A stretch of 64,000 nt of DNA from Stomoxys calcitrans (GCF_963082655.1 NC_081552.1:54834286-54898285), one strand, 5' to 3'; numbered from the stretch's first letter, positions 23,879 to 35,905 are shown. Translations and numbers: made by a program. The notes: generated by a model from the letters alone, not told the origin.

Positions 23879-23887
23879 CCTTTTATA
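23879..23887 (-). promoter_or_regulatory. TATA box of the peritrophin gene
   Basis: TATAAAAGG lies on the minus strand 56 bases before the start-codon A. A start of transcription near 23855 is expected from the usual 30-base spacing, giving a 5' UTR of about 30 bases. A strong TATA box fits the tissue-specific expression common for peritrophin genes. That last point is inference. Confidence 0.7.
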
Positions 23888-24517
23888 GAGAGTAGATTTC
23901 CGTTCTATACAAGGGAGAGAATTTTTAATTTATTTAAAAGCATCACAGTAGCATCACTCTAGACCAGTGGCGGGCAAATACACACACACTACTGCATATA
24001 TTTGTGTGCGTGCACAAGAACTTTAGCCCATGGGTAGAGATGGGTTTCTACCGGGTAAATACCCAATGCTTGGTTTTTATTGGGTAAATACCATATATAT
24101 ACCTTTTTGGATATTTATTTGGCAATTTATAAATTTTCAGCTATTTTCAAAATTTAAATCGTTTCGCAAACATTTTCTTATAATTTCTTATTCTTTGTAT
24201 CTAGACTGACTTTCTGATCTCATAAAATCGGACGATAGTTCTATATAGCCGCTATATAGACCGATCTCCAGACTTTAAATGATGAGGCAATCAATTCCTC
24301 ATAAATGAAAAATTCTTCTTTTATACGCTCAATACACTACATCGGGTGATCGGTCTATATGGCAGCTTAATCAAAATATTGTCCGATATGGACTACTGGA
24401 ATGGGTAGAGATCTACCTGAACTCACTGTTTCAAATTTCATTGAAATCGGATAAAAATGACCAATTTACTGCCTCAAGCATTTAAGTCTGGAGATCGGTC
24501 TATAGCTCGGCTATATA

Positions 24518-25340
24518 AAGGGTGATTTTTTTTAAGAGCTATAGGAAAGTTTTTCAAAAAAAGAAAAAAACACATAAAATTCAGAATAATGCAAGAAATC
24601 TTTATTAGAATGGATAGTAAGGCCCATACAATTTAATGTTTGAAAATTGCAAATGCAAATTTGCCCATGAACATTCCATTAGGAACTGGGGCGAACTTCA
24701 TACAAATCAATGAGTGCTGTCCGATTCAATTTTAAGCTCAATGATAAGGGACCTCCTTTTTATAGCCGAGACCGACGGCGTGCCGCGACACCTCTTTGGG
24801 GAGAAGTTTTTACATGGCAAAATACATCACAAATGTTGCCAGCATTAGCAGGGGATAACCACTGCTGAACATTTTTCTGATGGTCCTGCCAGGATTCGAA
24901 ACCGTGCGTTCAGCGTCATAGGCGGACATGCTAACCTTTGCGCTACGGTGGCCTCCATAGTAAAGGCACAACAAATAGTAAAGGCGTTAAATCGCACGAT
25001 TTAAAATGTTCACCGAACTCAAGATTTAAAATGTTTATCGAATTCGCCTCTCAAATAGTCAATTGTTACGCATGCTGTGTGGCATGTGGCACCATCTTGT
25101 CGAAACTATATGTCATGCTATTCTTGACAAAATCGACAATTCTGCTTATTTACGTACCCATTGAGCCAAAAAAGAGCTTCGTCGTAAAATGGAAACGAGC
25201 ACGCCTTTTGATAATAAAATTCGATAATTTGCAAGCTTTGTTCGTTTGTAAGACGATTCACGAATTATAGGCCAAACCGAAGATGTTTTCTCAATTTAAA
25301 CCAGTGTTGGCAAAAAAATAATAGCTACAAAATCACCGTT
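24518..25340 (-). mobile_element. Mariner-like element, decayed, inside the hAT-like element
   Basis: TA lies at both edges (24516-24517 and 25341-25342). The ends are 'aagggtgatttttttt' and the inverse of 'aacggtgattttgtagct'. The right half (24960-25340) aligns by eye with the mariner transposase fragment at 60841-61523, including the sequence for the N-terminal helix region near 25260. It has many stops and is split by a SINE. Confidence 0.7.
24640..24953 (-). mobile_element. tRNA-derived SINE
   Basis: On the minus strand, the head has an A-box-like 'tagcgcaaaggttag' (24945-24931) and a B-box-like 'ggtttcgaatcc' (24903-24892, one base longer than GGTTCGANTCC). A body follows with 'gtcgcggcacgccgtcggt' and 'ataaaaaggaggtcccttat'. 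RNA polymerase III promoter boxes in a tRNA-like head define this class. It sits inside the mariner copy, so it is the youngest layer of the nest. It is not a functional tRNA gene. Confidence 0.75.
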
Positions 25341-25793
25341 TACAACTAAATTCCAATTTTATGACATCAGAAGGTCAGCTTTATATACAATGAATGCGAA
25401 ATGATCAAAAATAGTTTGGAAATTTTTTTTACCCAGCTTTTGGGTATATATGGGTAAATAGCCGGGTATTTACCAATTTACCGGGTAAATAACTTTTGGG
25501 TATTCACCCATCGCCCATCTCTCCCATGGGCTTCAAATATTGCGCACACTAGCAAATGTGCTCTAGACTATTGATTGCTTTACTCTCTACCTAATGATGA
25601 TAGTTGATTTGATAAATATCTTATCAAGACTTCTTTTTTTAGCTCGAGTTGCTTTTAATTTAGTGCCGAATTTTTTCTTATCACATTGACATTAGCAAAA
25701 ATGAGAAGCATCATTTTTCAGAAAATATCTGATTTGATGTGAGTGATAAGCTGCCTTTTGTATGTACATAACACTTTACTATATGAAACAAGT

Positions 25794-26488
25794 AAAAGCG
25801 TGTTAAGTTCGACCGGGCCGAATCGTATGTACCCTCCATCATAGATTGCATTTGTCGGGTTCTTTTCCCGATATCTCTTTTCAGACAAACAAAGGAAAAA
25901 GAAAAGATTTGCTATATTATTGGAGCTATATCAAGTTATGGTCGGTTTATATGGGAGCTGTGTCAGGCTATAGACCCATTCGACCGAATTTCAGACAAAT
26001 CGGATAATAATTACGGCCTCTGGAGGCTCAAGAAGTCAAGATCTCAGATCGGTTTAAATAATAGTTATATAAGGTTATGGATCGATTTGAAGTATATTTG
26101 GCACAGTTGTTAGAAGTCATAACAAAACACGGTATGCGAAATTTCAGTCAAATCGGATTAGAATTGCGCCCTCTAGTGACTCAAGAAGTCAAGATTCAAG
26201 ATCGGTTTATATGGCAACTATATCATGTTATGAGCCGATTGAAACCATACTTAGCGCAGTTGTTGCAAGTCATAATTAAACACATCATGCAAAATTTCAG
26301 CCAAATCGAATAAGAATTGTGCCCCCTAGAATTCAAGATCCGAGATCGGACGGACATTGCTAGATCGACATAAAATGTCATGACGATCAAGAATATATAT
26401 ACTTCATGGGGTCTTAGATCAATATTTCGAGGAGTTACAAACAGAATGACGACATTAGTATACCCCCATCCTATGGTGGAGGGTATAC
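25794..26488 (+). repeat. Family E copy, short
   Basis: It starts 'aagtaaaagcgtgttaagtt' and ends 'cctatggtggagggtata'. It carries about two units and the terminal module. The start contains a decayed version of the TTCGGCC/GGCCGAA hairpin. Confidence 0.75.
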
Positions 26489-26567
26489 AAAGTTACGCGT
26501 GTTGTGGAAAACAATCTCCTACATCAATACCTAAATGGTTGGAATATAAAATGATGAACTTTGGGTA

Positions 26568-27945
26568 TTTTTATAGCCTCCACCATAGGATGGGGGTATA
26601 CTAATTTCGTCGTTCTGTTTGTAACTCCTCGAAATATTCGTCTCAGACTCCATAAAGTATATATATTTATTCTTGATTGTCATGACATTTTATGTCGATC
26701 TAGCTATGTCCGTCCGTCCGTGCGTCTGTCTGTCGAAAGCACGCTAACTTTCGAAGAAATGAAGCTAGTTGCTTGAAATTTTGCACAAATATTTCTTATA
26801 GGTGTATGTTTTGATATAGTTGCCATATAAACCTTTCTTGGGTCTTCACTTTTTGAGCCTTGAGGGCGCAATTTTAGTCCGGTTTGACCGAAATTTTGCA
26901 CGTGGTGTTTTGATATCACTTCCAACAACAATGCTAAGTATGGTTCAAATCGGTCCATAACCTGATATAGCTGTCATATAAACCGAACTGGGGTCTTGAC
27001 TTCTTGAGCCTCTAGAGGGCGCAATTCCTATCCGATTTGGCTGAAATTTTGCATGACGCATTTCGTCGCAACTTCCAACTACTGTGCCATGTATGGTTCA
27101 AATCGGTTCATAACCTGACATAGCTGCCATATAAACCGATCTGGGTTCTTGACTTCTTGAGCCACTAGAGGGCAATTATTATCTGATTTGGCTGAAATTT
27201 TGCACATGGTGTTCTGTTATGACTTCCAACAAGCGAGCTTAGTATGGTTTAAATGGGTACATAACCTGATAGAGCTGCCATATAATCCGATCTGGGGTCT
27301 TGACTTCTAAAGCCTTTAGAGGGCGCAAATCCTATCCAATTTCGCTGAAATTTTGCATGACGTGTTTCGTTATGTATTTCAACAACTGTGCAAAGTATGG
27401 TTGAAATCGGTACATAATCTGATATATCTGCCATTTAACTGATCTGGGATCTTGACTTCTTGAGCCTCTATAGGGCGCAATTATTACCTGATTTGGGTGA
27501 AATTTTTACAACATGACCTTCAACATACGTGTCAAATATGGTCTGAATCGGTCATAGCCTAATACAGCTCCCCTATAAAATTATGTCCCTATTTTACTTT
27601 TTGAGCCCCTAAAGGGCGCAGTTCTTATTCGATTTGGCTGACATTTTACACAATGACTTCTACTATGGTCTCCAACATTCATTTCATTATGCTCCGAATC
27701 TGACCATAACATGATATAGCTCCAATAGCATAGCAATCATTTTCTTTTATCCTTTCCTTTACTTTGTTTGCCTAAAAAGAGACACCGGGAAAAGATCTGT
27801 TTGACAGAAGTTTGATATGTAGAATAAAATTATGCCCCTTAACTAAATTTATTTGTATACATTTTTAGCAGAATCCATGCTGGAAGGTTCTCAAAATTTG
27901 GCCCGGCCGAGCACACTTTTACCTGCTTTATTTCTTGTGTTTTTT
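26568..27945 (-). repeat. Family E copy, near complete, inverted
   Basis: It begins with 'tatagcctccaccatagg' and ends with 'ggcccggccgagcacacttt', the inverse of the E start. About six units are recognisable by 'cttgacttcttgagcc'. It forms an inverted pair with the copy at 25794-26488, only 79 bases away. Confidence 0.75.
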
Positions 27946-27986
27946 TGGAGACAGCGTACCGTCACAGAAGACCATATATTTAGACA

Positions 27987-28571
27987 AGTAAAAGCGTGCT
28001 AAGTTCGGCCGGGCCGAATCTTATATACCCTCCACCTTGGATCGCATTTGTCGAGTTCTTTTCCCGGCATCTCTTCTTAGGCAAAAAAGGATATAAGAAA
28101 AGATTTGCTCTGCTATTAGAGCGATATCAAGATATGGTCCGCTTTGGACCACAATTAAATTATATGTTGGAGACCTGTGTAAAATGTCAGCCAATTCGAA
28201 TACAGACCTATTCAGACCATAAAAAACACGTATGTTGATGGTCATGAGAGGATCCGTCGTACATAATAATTGCGACCTCTAGAGGCTCAAGAAGTCAAGA
28301 TCCCAGATCGGTTTATATGGCAGCTATATCAGGTTATGAACCGATTTGAACCTTTTTTGACACAGTTGTTGAAAGTACGAATAAAATACGTCTTGCAAAA
28401 TTTCTGCGAAATCGGATAAGAATTGCGTACTCTAGAGGCTCAAGAAGTCAAGACCCAAGATCGGTTTATATGACAGCTATATCAGGTTATGGACCGATTT
28501 GAACCCTACTTGGCACAGTTGTTGGATATCATAACAAAACACGTCGTTCAAAATTTCATCCCAATCGTATT
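27987..28571 (+). repeat. Family E copy, 3'-truncated
   Basis: It has an intact start with the hairpin 'ttcggccgggccgaa' and 'tataccctccacc', then about three units. It stops near 28571 without the terminal module. Confidence 0.75.
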
Positions 28572-30455
28572 CATCCCATAAGTATTATGGTTGATTTTGG
28601 CTTTATTTAAAAACCTGCAACATTTAGAGATTTATTTTTAGTTATTATGAATCCGCTGCCAGGACCATAAGTCCTGCTAGGTGTTTCTTTCGATCTACAT
28701 TTCTTTATTTATTTCACTTCTGATACAAGTCCCACAGGTCCTTGAGAATCTATCTTATACGAAATTTTAATGTATGATCATAGTCGCTTCATTTAAGACC
28801 GCATAAATTTAGACTGAAGAGACAGATATTGTAATACGATACGACAATTATTGTAAATATTGTAAGCTATCTAAATCAGTATTTAGATTAAAAGTCGATT
28901 CACAAAAGTCTTCGCAAACTACAAAATACAAGGTCAGCCTCGGTAATAAATCAGTTTGCAAGTCGAATATCTCTGAAACAATTTGAAATATCTACCACAA
29001 AAAAGCATGTGTTTAACAGGACGTGAGAAGTATATTCTAACAAGCAAAGGCCCTATTACAGGGTATGTAGTTGTCTTATGACATATCAAATTTAGCACAT
29101 GTAGAGTTGTACGGGTCGAGTGATACTAATGAATGTAGAATATGAAACTGAAGCCTACTACTGAAGCCTGGAAAGGACCCAAGTTTGGGGGAGTCGTACA
29201 GACCGATCTCCCATCTCTCACCAGCAGCCAAGACGCTTGAGGCATTATTCCTCCCGAACCTCGTAGGAGAATTTCCATTCGCCTAGCATCAGCATGGATT
29301 TTGAAGATTGCATAGCACAACAACTGCTTTGTTTTTGTTGTCAGTCGAATGAAAGCAACCACAAATTAAATTGTTTCCATAACTTTATGACTCAATCAGC
29401 TTTCTCACAACTTGCACAATTTGTATGCATAAAAAATCAGCTTTTGATCACATTTTTAAGTTATGTCATACGAAAATAACATGCAGGTGTGACAGCAAAA
29501 ATTATGAATCGTGTAGCACATTTACATTGAAATTTGTATGATCTGAAATTAACAAATCCAGTCCGTTTACACTGCGCTTCTGGTAATTGAGGTAGCATAT
29601 ATATAAATGAGTATATCACACACATCCATACACAATTCTTAAAAACAGTTGCATATTTTGGTACTTTTATCGATTCTTCAGCCATGAAATCGGTTTTATT
29701 ATGGGATTTAAAAACAAATCCAGCATAAATCTGATTTATGGTAGGGTAATGGCTGGTTTTACACCGGATTTAAATCACAGAATGTATGCAAATTGACAAT
29801 TTTGGCAAACATTTTAAATAACATTTGAATACAAAAATTGTCATGTCATAAGTCATCTACATACCGTGTAATGGCGCCGTAAACAAATTTTGGAAATCGA
29901 ACCACAAATGAATATTTTAGAGCGTAAACAAAAATTGGTAGGAGATGACTTAATTAGAGGGTCCATGAATATTGCCCAGACCTCCGATCAATACATTTTA
30001 AATATTATAAAGATATCTCAATTCATTCAAAAATGGCGGATTGGTTTCACATCTTTTAAATCGTTCAAAAGATATCACCCATTCGGTAGAGAATGTATAT
30101 GAGAAGAGCCGAGGTGTGCACATTGGGTAGACATTTTTGCCCATATTTTAAAATGTTTCATTTAAAAATATATATATTTTTGGAAAGGTCAGGTCTTGCT
30201 CTAACATAAAATGTCCAAAATATTAAATTTTGGACGGATTATTTAGGTAAAACACAACATGAGCCCAAAATGTACCGAATTTTTGAAAACTAAAATTCAA
30301 ATCGAGATTATCTTAAACCCAAGTTGTCGAGGCGCCGATTATCAAAGAAAACGAAAGCGTAACGAATGCTGGTTAATTCAGATATTCTAAATCTGAAAAT
30401 TCATTTTATTCACTAAATTCTTACAGGGGTTTTTTTTTTAACTTTATTTAATATA
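28572..30455. other. No recognisable gene or repeat
   Basis: This is AT-rich sequence with only short chance frames. I found no splice-supported exon, RNA gene or known element here. It may be older unique sequence. Confidence 0.4.
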
Positions 30456-30548
30456 AAGGGTGTACTTTTTTAAGAGCTATATGAAAGTTTTTCAAAAAAA
30501 AAAAAACGTCAAATTCAGCAAAATGCATGAAATATTTATCTGAATCGA
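30456..30548. mobile_element. Mariner-like end fragment
   Basis: 'aaagggtgtacttttttaag' followed by 'agctatatgaaagtttttca' matches the left end of the mariner copy at 24518. Only about 90 bases remain before the RTE-like element begins. Confidence 0.6.
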
Positions 30549-33275
30549 AGTTACTTTACTTACTTACTTTACTTTAATTGGATACGACAGAACATTTGTT
30601 CCACTAGCCGAACGTAGAATAGCGTTCCAAGCGCCTCGATCTTCTGCGCTCATTCTAAAATCTCTGACACCAAGTTTCGAGGTGTCTCCAACAACTTGAT
30701 CTTTCCATCGGGCTTTTGGTCTTCCCGGTTTGCGTGTACCACCGTGTTTGCCTTCAAAAGACTTCTTTGCTGGAGCTTCTTCATCCATTCTGACAACATG
30801 ACCTAGCCAACGCAGCCGTTGTATTTTGATGCGTGTAACTATGCTATCGTCGTCATACAGCTCGTGGTTCATACGTCGCCTATATTCTCCGTTAACGCAA
30901 ACTGGTCCATATATTTTACGAAGAATCTTTCTCTCAAATACTCCAAGCAATGCCTGACTCATTTGCTTTCACAAGTACCCATGCCTCAGAACCATATAAC
31001 TGCACGGGTAGTATCAGAGTCTTGTATAGTGTGGTCATTGGCTGTCGAAAGGTGGCCTTGTTTCTAAATTGCTTTCTTAATCCAAAGTAGCATCTGTTTG
31101 CCAGTATTATTCTTCGCTTTATCTCAAAACTGGTGTTATAGATAAAGTTACTGACTGTCTCAAAGTTTTGGTTTCCAACTTTCTTAATTTTCTTTATCTG
31201 CTCGGTTGTGCAAGGCGTTTTGGGAGTTAAAACCATCCATTTCGTCTTATCTCCAATTACTGCCAGACCCACTTTCATTGACTCTCTTTCGATTCTTTCT
31301 AAGGCTGCAGTTACTACTTCCGGTGACCGACCTGTGATGTCGATGTCGTCGGCACAGGCGAGTAGCATGTGTTCTCTTGTGATTAGTGTGCCATATTTAT
31401 TCACATCTGCATCTCGTATAATCTTCTCCAGCAGGATAGTAAAGAGATCACATGATAGGATGTCTCCTTCGTTTGGTATTAAATGGTTCGGAGATATTCT
31501 TTCCTATTATTAATGAGGAACGTGTATCAGCAAGTGCCATCCTGATTCCATCCAAATTCAGACTTGGCTTGAAATACCTTTGAACGTAAAGGGGTATCGA
31601 GGACGACTTTGTAGTCAACAAAGAGATGGTAGGTGTTGATTTGTCCTTCTCGGGTCTTTTCCAGAATTGGGCGCAGTGTAAATATATGGTCTAGGTGGAT
31701 TTACCAGCCGCATTGATAGGGCCTAATTATCTCATTGACTTTTGGTTTTAATCTTTCACACAGTACGTTCTAGAGTATCTTGTATACGATGGGAAGGAGA
31801 CTTATTCCTCTGTAGTTGGCACATTCCGTCTTGTCTCCTTTCTTGTGTACGGGACATAGTATGCTGAGGTTCCAATCATCGGGTATGCGTTCTACTAGCT
31901 AGATTGTGCAGATAAGCGGATGCGTACACCTTATCAGCGTGTTGCCTCCGGTCTTAAATAGTTCAGCGGGTAACCCGTCGGTTCCTGCTGCCTTGTTGTT
32001 CTTTAGTTGAATCATTGTTACTTGGACCGCATTCTTACTAGGAGGTTCACATTCAATACCATCATCATTGATTGGTTCTGCTGTATCCTCTTCGCCGCTA
32101 ACGTCGGACACTAGCAGTAAGGTACAATGATCTTTCTATATCCTCAGCATGCTACCTGTGTCAGTTACCTTCTTTGCCTCTGCAGGAGGATGTGCTTACA
32201 TCAAAGCCATCGGTTTGATGTTTAATTCTTTGGTAGAATTTCCGGACTTCGTTCTGACTCCTGTACATCACAATTCGCTCACACTCACGTCTATCCATTT
32301 CCCTTTTCTTTCTGCGGAATAGACGTTTCTCGTCTCTCCTTTTTCCCGATACCTCTCCTTCATCTGGCGCATTGCTACTGATTGCAGGGTTGCTATATAT
32401 ATATAGCAACCCTGCTATATATATGCCGTATACTTGGCTTTAATAGCATCTCGACACTCTTGGTCGTACCATGAGTTTCTTGGGAGAGGCTTCCGGTACC
32501 CAAGTATGGGTCAGTCGAGTGGAGTATGTGTTTTCAGCTTGTCAATGTCTAGCTTCCGTGCAGTGTGAAATCGTATCTTCCTCGACATGTTCAAACGGGT
32601 GCGAACCTTTGATCCACGGATCGATCGTACATCTAACACGCTGGATGAATGTCTTCCATCTATCACAACGTGATCAATTTGGTTCCTCATGTTTTGATCA
32701 GGTGACAGCTATGTGGCTTTGTGAATATTTTTATGTTGAAATCTGGAGCTTCTAACTGCCATGTTTTTTGCCGCGGCAAAATCTATCGGCCTCAATCCAT
32801 TACTGGACGTTATCTCGTGGAGGCTAAACTTCCCGACTGCTTCACCAGAGAGGTCTTCCTTCCCTATCTTCGCATTAAAATCTTGCAGAACGAGTTTAAT
32901 ATCATGTGCGGGGTAGCGGTCATGCTCTTTCTCTAGGCGCTCGTAAAAAATGTCCTTGGTCAGCTCGTCCTTGTCTTCCGTCAGTACATGGGCACAAATA
33001 AGGCTGATATTGAAGAATTTGGCTTTTATGCGGATTGTGGCTAGTCTCTCATCCACCGGAGTAAAGCTGAAGACAAAGTGTTTCAGTCTCCGACTAACCA
33101 AAAATCCACAGCATATTCATGCCTCGTGTTATGGCAGCTATAGTATAGTTCGTCACCGTTTGGTATTGTTGTGACGCCATTCCCATAGCACTTCTTTTAA
33201 GGCTGTAACATCTGCCTTGTACTTCTCTAATACACCTTCTTTATAGAGAGTGCGGACATATATCCAGGTGCAGAT
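30549..33275 (-). mobile_element. RTE-like non-LTR element, nearly full coding length, decayed
   Basis: The 3' tail (30549-30580) is made of AAGT-type repeats on the element strand. Reading the minus strand gives endonuclease, RT and C-terminal parts in the right order with several frameshifts. Its 3' and RT-finger regions match the nested copy at 20605-22077. The 5' side ends near 33275, inside the start of the endonuclease. No target duplication was found. Confidence 0.75.
30564..33275 (-). pseudogene. RTE-like endonuclease-RT polyprotein, frameshifted
   Basis: The endonuclease starts near 33240 (VRTLYKEGVLEKYKADVTAL). It continues at 33101-32709 with 'KLVLQDFNAKIGKED', where the usual Gly of GDFNAK is Gln. 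The linker and RT fingers lie at 32409-31899 (LKNNKAAGTDGLPAELFKTG). Motif A (YHLFVDYKVVLDTP) sits near 31600. The palm at 31404-30934 contains 'LLACADDIDITGRS', the YxDD-type box with Cys for Tyr. The C-terminus at 30962-30564 has 'IQRLRWLGHVVRMDEEAPAK' and a basic 'RKPGRPKARWKDQV'. The enzyme would copy its RNA at a nicked target. Frame breaks make it inactive. Confidence 0.75.
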
Positions 33276-33775
33276 TCGATTCTATTATTTATTTTCATAA
33301 TCGGTAAGCCATTATTCGGCCAAATTGATTATGTAGATCAACATTCTTCTCTAATAGAAATAACAATGCATGGGTTTGTAAAGCTATGTTAAATAATAAT
33401 TCTATTACTTTACAAAAGTACAGAAAAAAAATCTTAACAAAAATCTAAATTCAAAAAAATTTATAATTGAGCACAAATACGAATAAAAAATAGACAAAAA
33501 AGAGAAAATCAACGTGTCATTAACAAAATCACAACGACTGGAACCTAGGCACGATTATACAATAGAATGGGTTCTGTTCGATGCTCCAAACTGAAATTTC
33601 GAGAATAAGTAGACTGGATTTTGGAACTTCATTATTTTATAGAACAAGGAAATAATTTTTAAGTTGGTAAAGCTTTCAAAGAAACTGAACAGTTAACGAA
33701 GATACGTGGTCGTAATACTATATATTATAAACATATCGGACTATACGATGAATACCCATCTTCAATCTATGCAGA
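33276..33775. other. No recognisable feature
   Basis: AT-rich sequence upstream of the RTE-like element. Nothing beyond chance frames. Confidence 0.4.
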
Positions 33776-34196
33776 CTACCTGAGTTCGCACCAGAAAATA
33801 CCTCTAATCCATATGTAGGTAACGTGAGGCAGCAAGAGTGATTTTCCAATGTGCAAGCGGACATTTAAAGAAAGATTTGTTCCTGTATAATGGATTTTAC
33901 GCAAGATAAATGTTGTCTTTGAAATTATCTTATTAACATGATGGTTAAATTTAAGGTCTTCGTCAAATGCAGGCCCTAAATTTTAAGAACTATTACATTA
34001 CCAATAAGAGAGCCATTGAGAGAAAGAAGCTAAATATTCGACCAGATAAATTGTTGAATGCGATAGACTTTGATTTGCTTGAGTTAATAACAATAAAATT
34101 TTTATGACACCACTCATTTATTCTACCTGAATCATAATAACCCAAATGCTCTATATATGCTTCAGACCCTATCTCACCGTATAAATGACATTTCAT
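33776..34196 (-). pseudogene. Jockey/CR1-type RT C-terminal fragment
   Basis: The minus strand reads 'INEWCHKNFIVINSSKSKSI', the segment after the YxDD box in this RT class. After a frame change it reads 'LKFNHHVNKIISKTTFILRK' and 'LLLPHVTY', the thumb region. No endonuclease or ORF1 accompanies it, so this is an isolated fragment. It is not the missing end of the CR1-like element at 40123-43258, because both contain the N..S.SK motif. Confidence 0.6.
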
Positions 34197-34660
34197 AATA
34201 TATCAAATGATATATAATGTTAATAATTTCCCAGTGGCGGAAATATCGCTCCCAACATGTAGGCATATACAATAAATATACCTCTTTTAGGAATTAATCC
34301 AGTCACTCACAACTTCTCAAAATATGCATGCTACAACACATATTTTCGACTTGTTTTCCCTTGAGCGAAAATGCTCTTACACCTACCCACACAACTTCTC
34401 AAAATTGTTGTTTTAATATGCCTGCTTATCGGCTCCAAAATATGCAATACTCACTGTTCCTTCATATCTTAAACATGCCTCAATTTCAGCTCAAAATGAT
34501 CCAATGCACATTAATTTTATTATTCTCTTCTACGATATATATAATATCCACGCGTGATTTACTGACTGACCGATCACTGCCCAACCTAAAAGGCTTAAGC
34601 TACAATTATGAAATTTTGCACGAATGTTGTTCTTAGGTCGTAGACACGGAATAAGATTCG
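34197..34660. other. No recognisable gene
   Basis: The stretch holds repeated 'cacaacttctcaaaat' (34308 and 34390), a local duplication of about 80 bases. It holds nothing else I recognise. Confidence 0.4.
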
Positions 34661-34664
34661 ATTT

Positions 34665-35290
34665 GGTGATATTCGTTCGTTACGGTACTAAATAGTACCA
34701 ATATATTACGAAATGGTGCAATGTGCAGTGTGAACGAGCTCAAATTAAAAAGCTCTTGAAAAATTGGATTAGTCAAAAAAATCTTCCAAAATAGTACCGG
34801 AAGTCGGAGAAATAGTACTATTAGTGCTGCAATAGGTACTATTTGCTACTTTATTTGTAAATTGAGATAGAGCTCTGAATTTTGAAACTTAAGTATACCA
34901 TGGCAAACTTAATTGCATGATTAGAAGAGTTTTTGGAAATTTTTACATTTAGGTACTAAAACAAGTACCAACAATTTACGAATTTAGAAATTTGTCTTAA
35001 AAGACCTCTGCTACAAAATAAGGGGGATGAAAAAATGCAATGGAAAAAAAATACTGGTAATGGGAGAAAACGTACATTTAGTACCGCAATTGGTACCATT
35101 TGGTACTTTCTTTACAGATGGAGTTAGAGGTCTAAAATTTGGCTTGTAGGTACAACTAGGAAATATGTGATGGGTGACTAAATGATCTATTCACAACTCG
35201 AAAATTTTGTTACCAAAATTGATACGATTTGGTACTTTGTTTACAGATGGAGCTACAGGCCGGACATTTGACATGTAGCTACGTTCTAAA
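34665..35290 (+). repeat. GGTACT-rich degenerate tandem repeat
   Basis: Units with 'ggtactatttg', 'tttggtactttctttacaga' and 'tggagttagaggtc' recur every one to two hundred bases, with 'aaatagtacc' inverse forms. The units are too diverged for a clear period by eye. They contain no ORF. Confidence 0.5.
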
Positions 35291-35299
35291 TACTAAATA

Positions 35300-35815
35300 A
35301 TAACCTGGAAAAAGAAAATTTAAATTCCGTGCTTCTTACAAAATCCCTAATTGTTTTCCATACCACGCCCTTTAATTGGTTTATGTCGGGTATTGTGTCC
35401 TCACCCAAGTGCCGGTGTCTGTTAGCAGCAAAAGCCAGGCAACGTCTTCCCCACATGCCCTACACATGCCATCACTTGCCGTAAAGATTTTGCATAAGTG
35501 AGCTCATAGTCCTATGCGTCCTGTTATGAAATCGAAAGCTATACTGACCTACAGGTTCCTTGCTTTCATCAATAGCCTCGTCTTCTCACAATCCGGATCT
35601 CCCCATAGGATTTTCCTACCGACCGTCTCGCCATTTCACAGTATTAAATGTACATTCGCACGCACTTTACTCGGACTGCGTCGATCCGAAAGGCTTCGGG
35701 TTAACCAAGTTTATTGACGGCAGTCCTCTGGAATGCCAATTCGTCTGCTTATTCATTCCCCTTACTCTGCTATGGCCCGGCACCCAAACAAATTCGTTCA
35801 TTTAATTTCTAAAAC
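35300..35815 (-). pseudogene. LOA-like element 3' fragment (RNase H end and Cys tail)
   Basis: It aligns by eye with 5400-5890: the same 'ccctaattgttttcca' block, then 'ccccacatgccctacacatg' (the Cys-rich tail) and 'gtcgatccgaaaggcttcgg'. It ends at the WVPGH-coding stretch (35774-35790). Only the last fifth of the element is present, as expected from 5' truncation. Its 3' tail is not recognisable. Confidence 0.65.
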
Positions 35816-35905
35816 GTAGAAAATGATAATCTTATGCACAGTGGGATAAAGTTTTAAAATTTGAGATGCAATTACACCTTGACAGTATATTGTGGGTAAC
35901 TAGAT

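Larger units (their letters stand above)
24035..25522. mobile_element. hAT-like element inside the palindromic MITE
   Basis: It starts 'tagagatgggtttctaccgg' and ends '...catcgcccatctct', and it is flanked on each side by CCCATGGG (24027-24034 and 25523-25530). Near both ends there are repeats of 'gggtaaatac' or its inverse. An 8-bp flank and AGAGATGGG ends are hAT-like. Because CCCATGGG is itself palindromic, these could instead be parts of one long TIR. No transposase is left. 24200-24515 holds sequence distantly like family E. Confidence 0.55.
23965..25560. mobile_element. hAT-type palindromic MITE carrying further insertions
   Basis: The 8-mer CTCTAGAC flanks both sides (23957-23964 and 25561-25568). 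It fits the nTCTAGAn target of hAT transposons exactly. The element begins 'cagtggcgggcaaatac'. Its two arms ('gcacaagaactttagcccat' and 'atgggcttcaaatattgcgc') are inverted copies. Without the inner insertion it would be a palindrome of roughly 110 bp. Confidence 0.7.

Noticed and set aside
24892..24945. Possible tRNA gene
   Set aside because: Only A- and B-box-like motifs of a SINE head are present. The arms do not fold into a cloverleaf and a SINE body follows.
24035..25522. Treating CCCATGGG as proof of a separate hAT insertion
   Set aside because: The 8-mer is palindromic, so it cannot distinguish a target duplication from inverted arms. I kept the element with reduced confidence.
28572..30455. 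Possible host exons in the unique-looking stretch
   Set aside because: Frames are short, AT-rich and lack splice-site pairs with matching phase on either strand.
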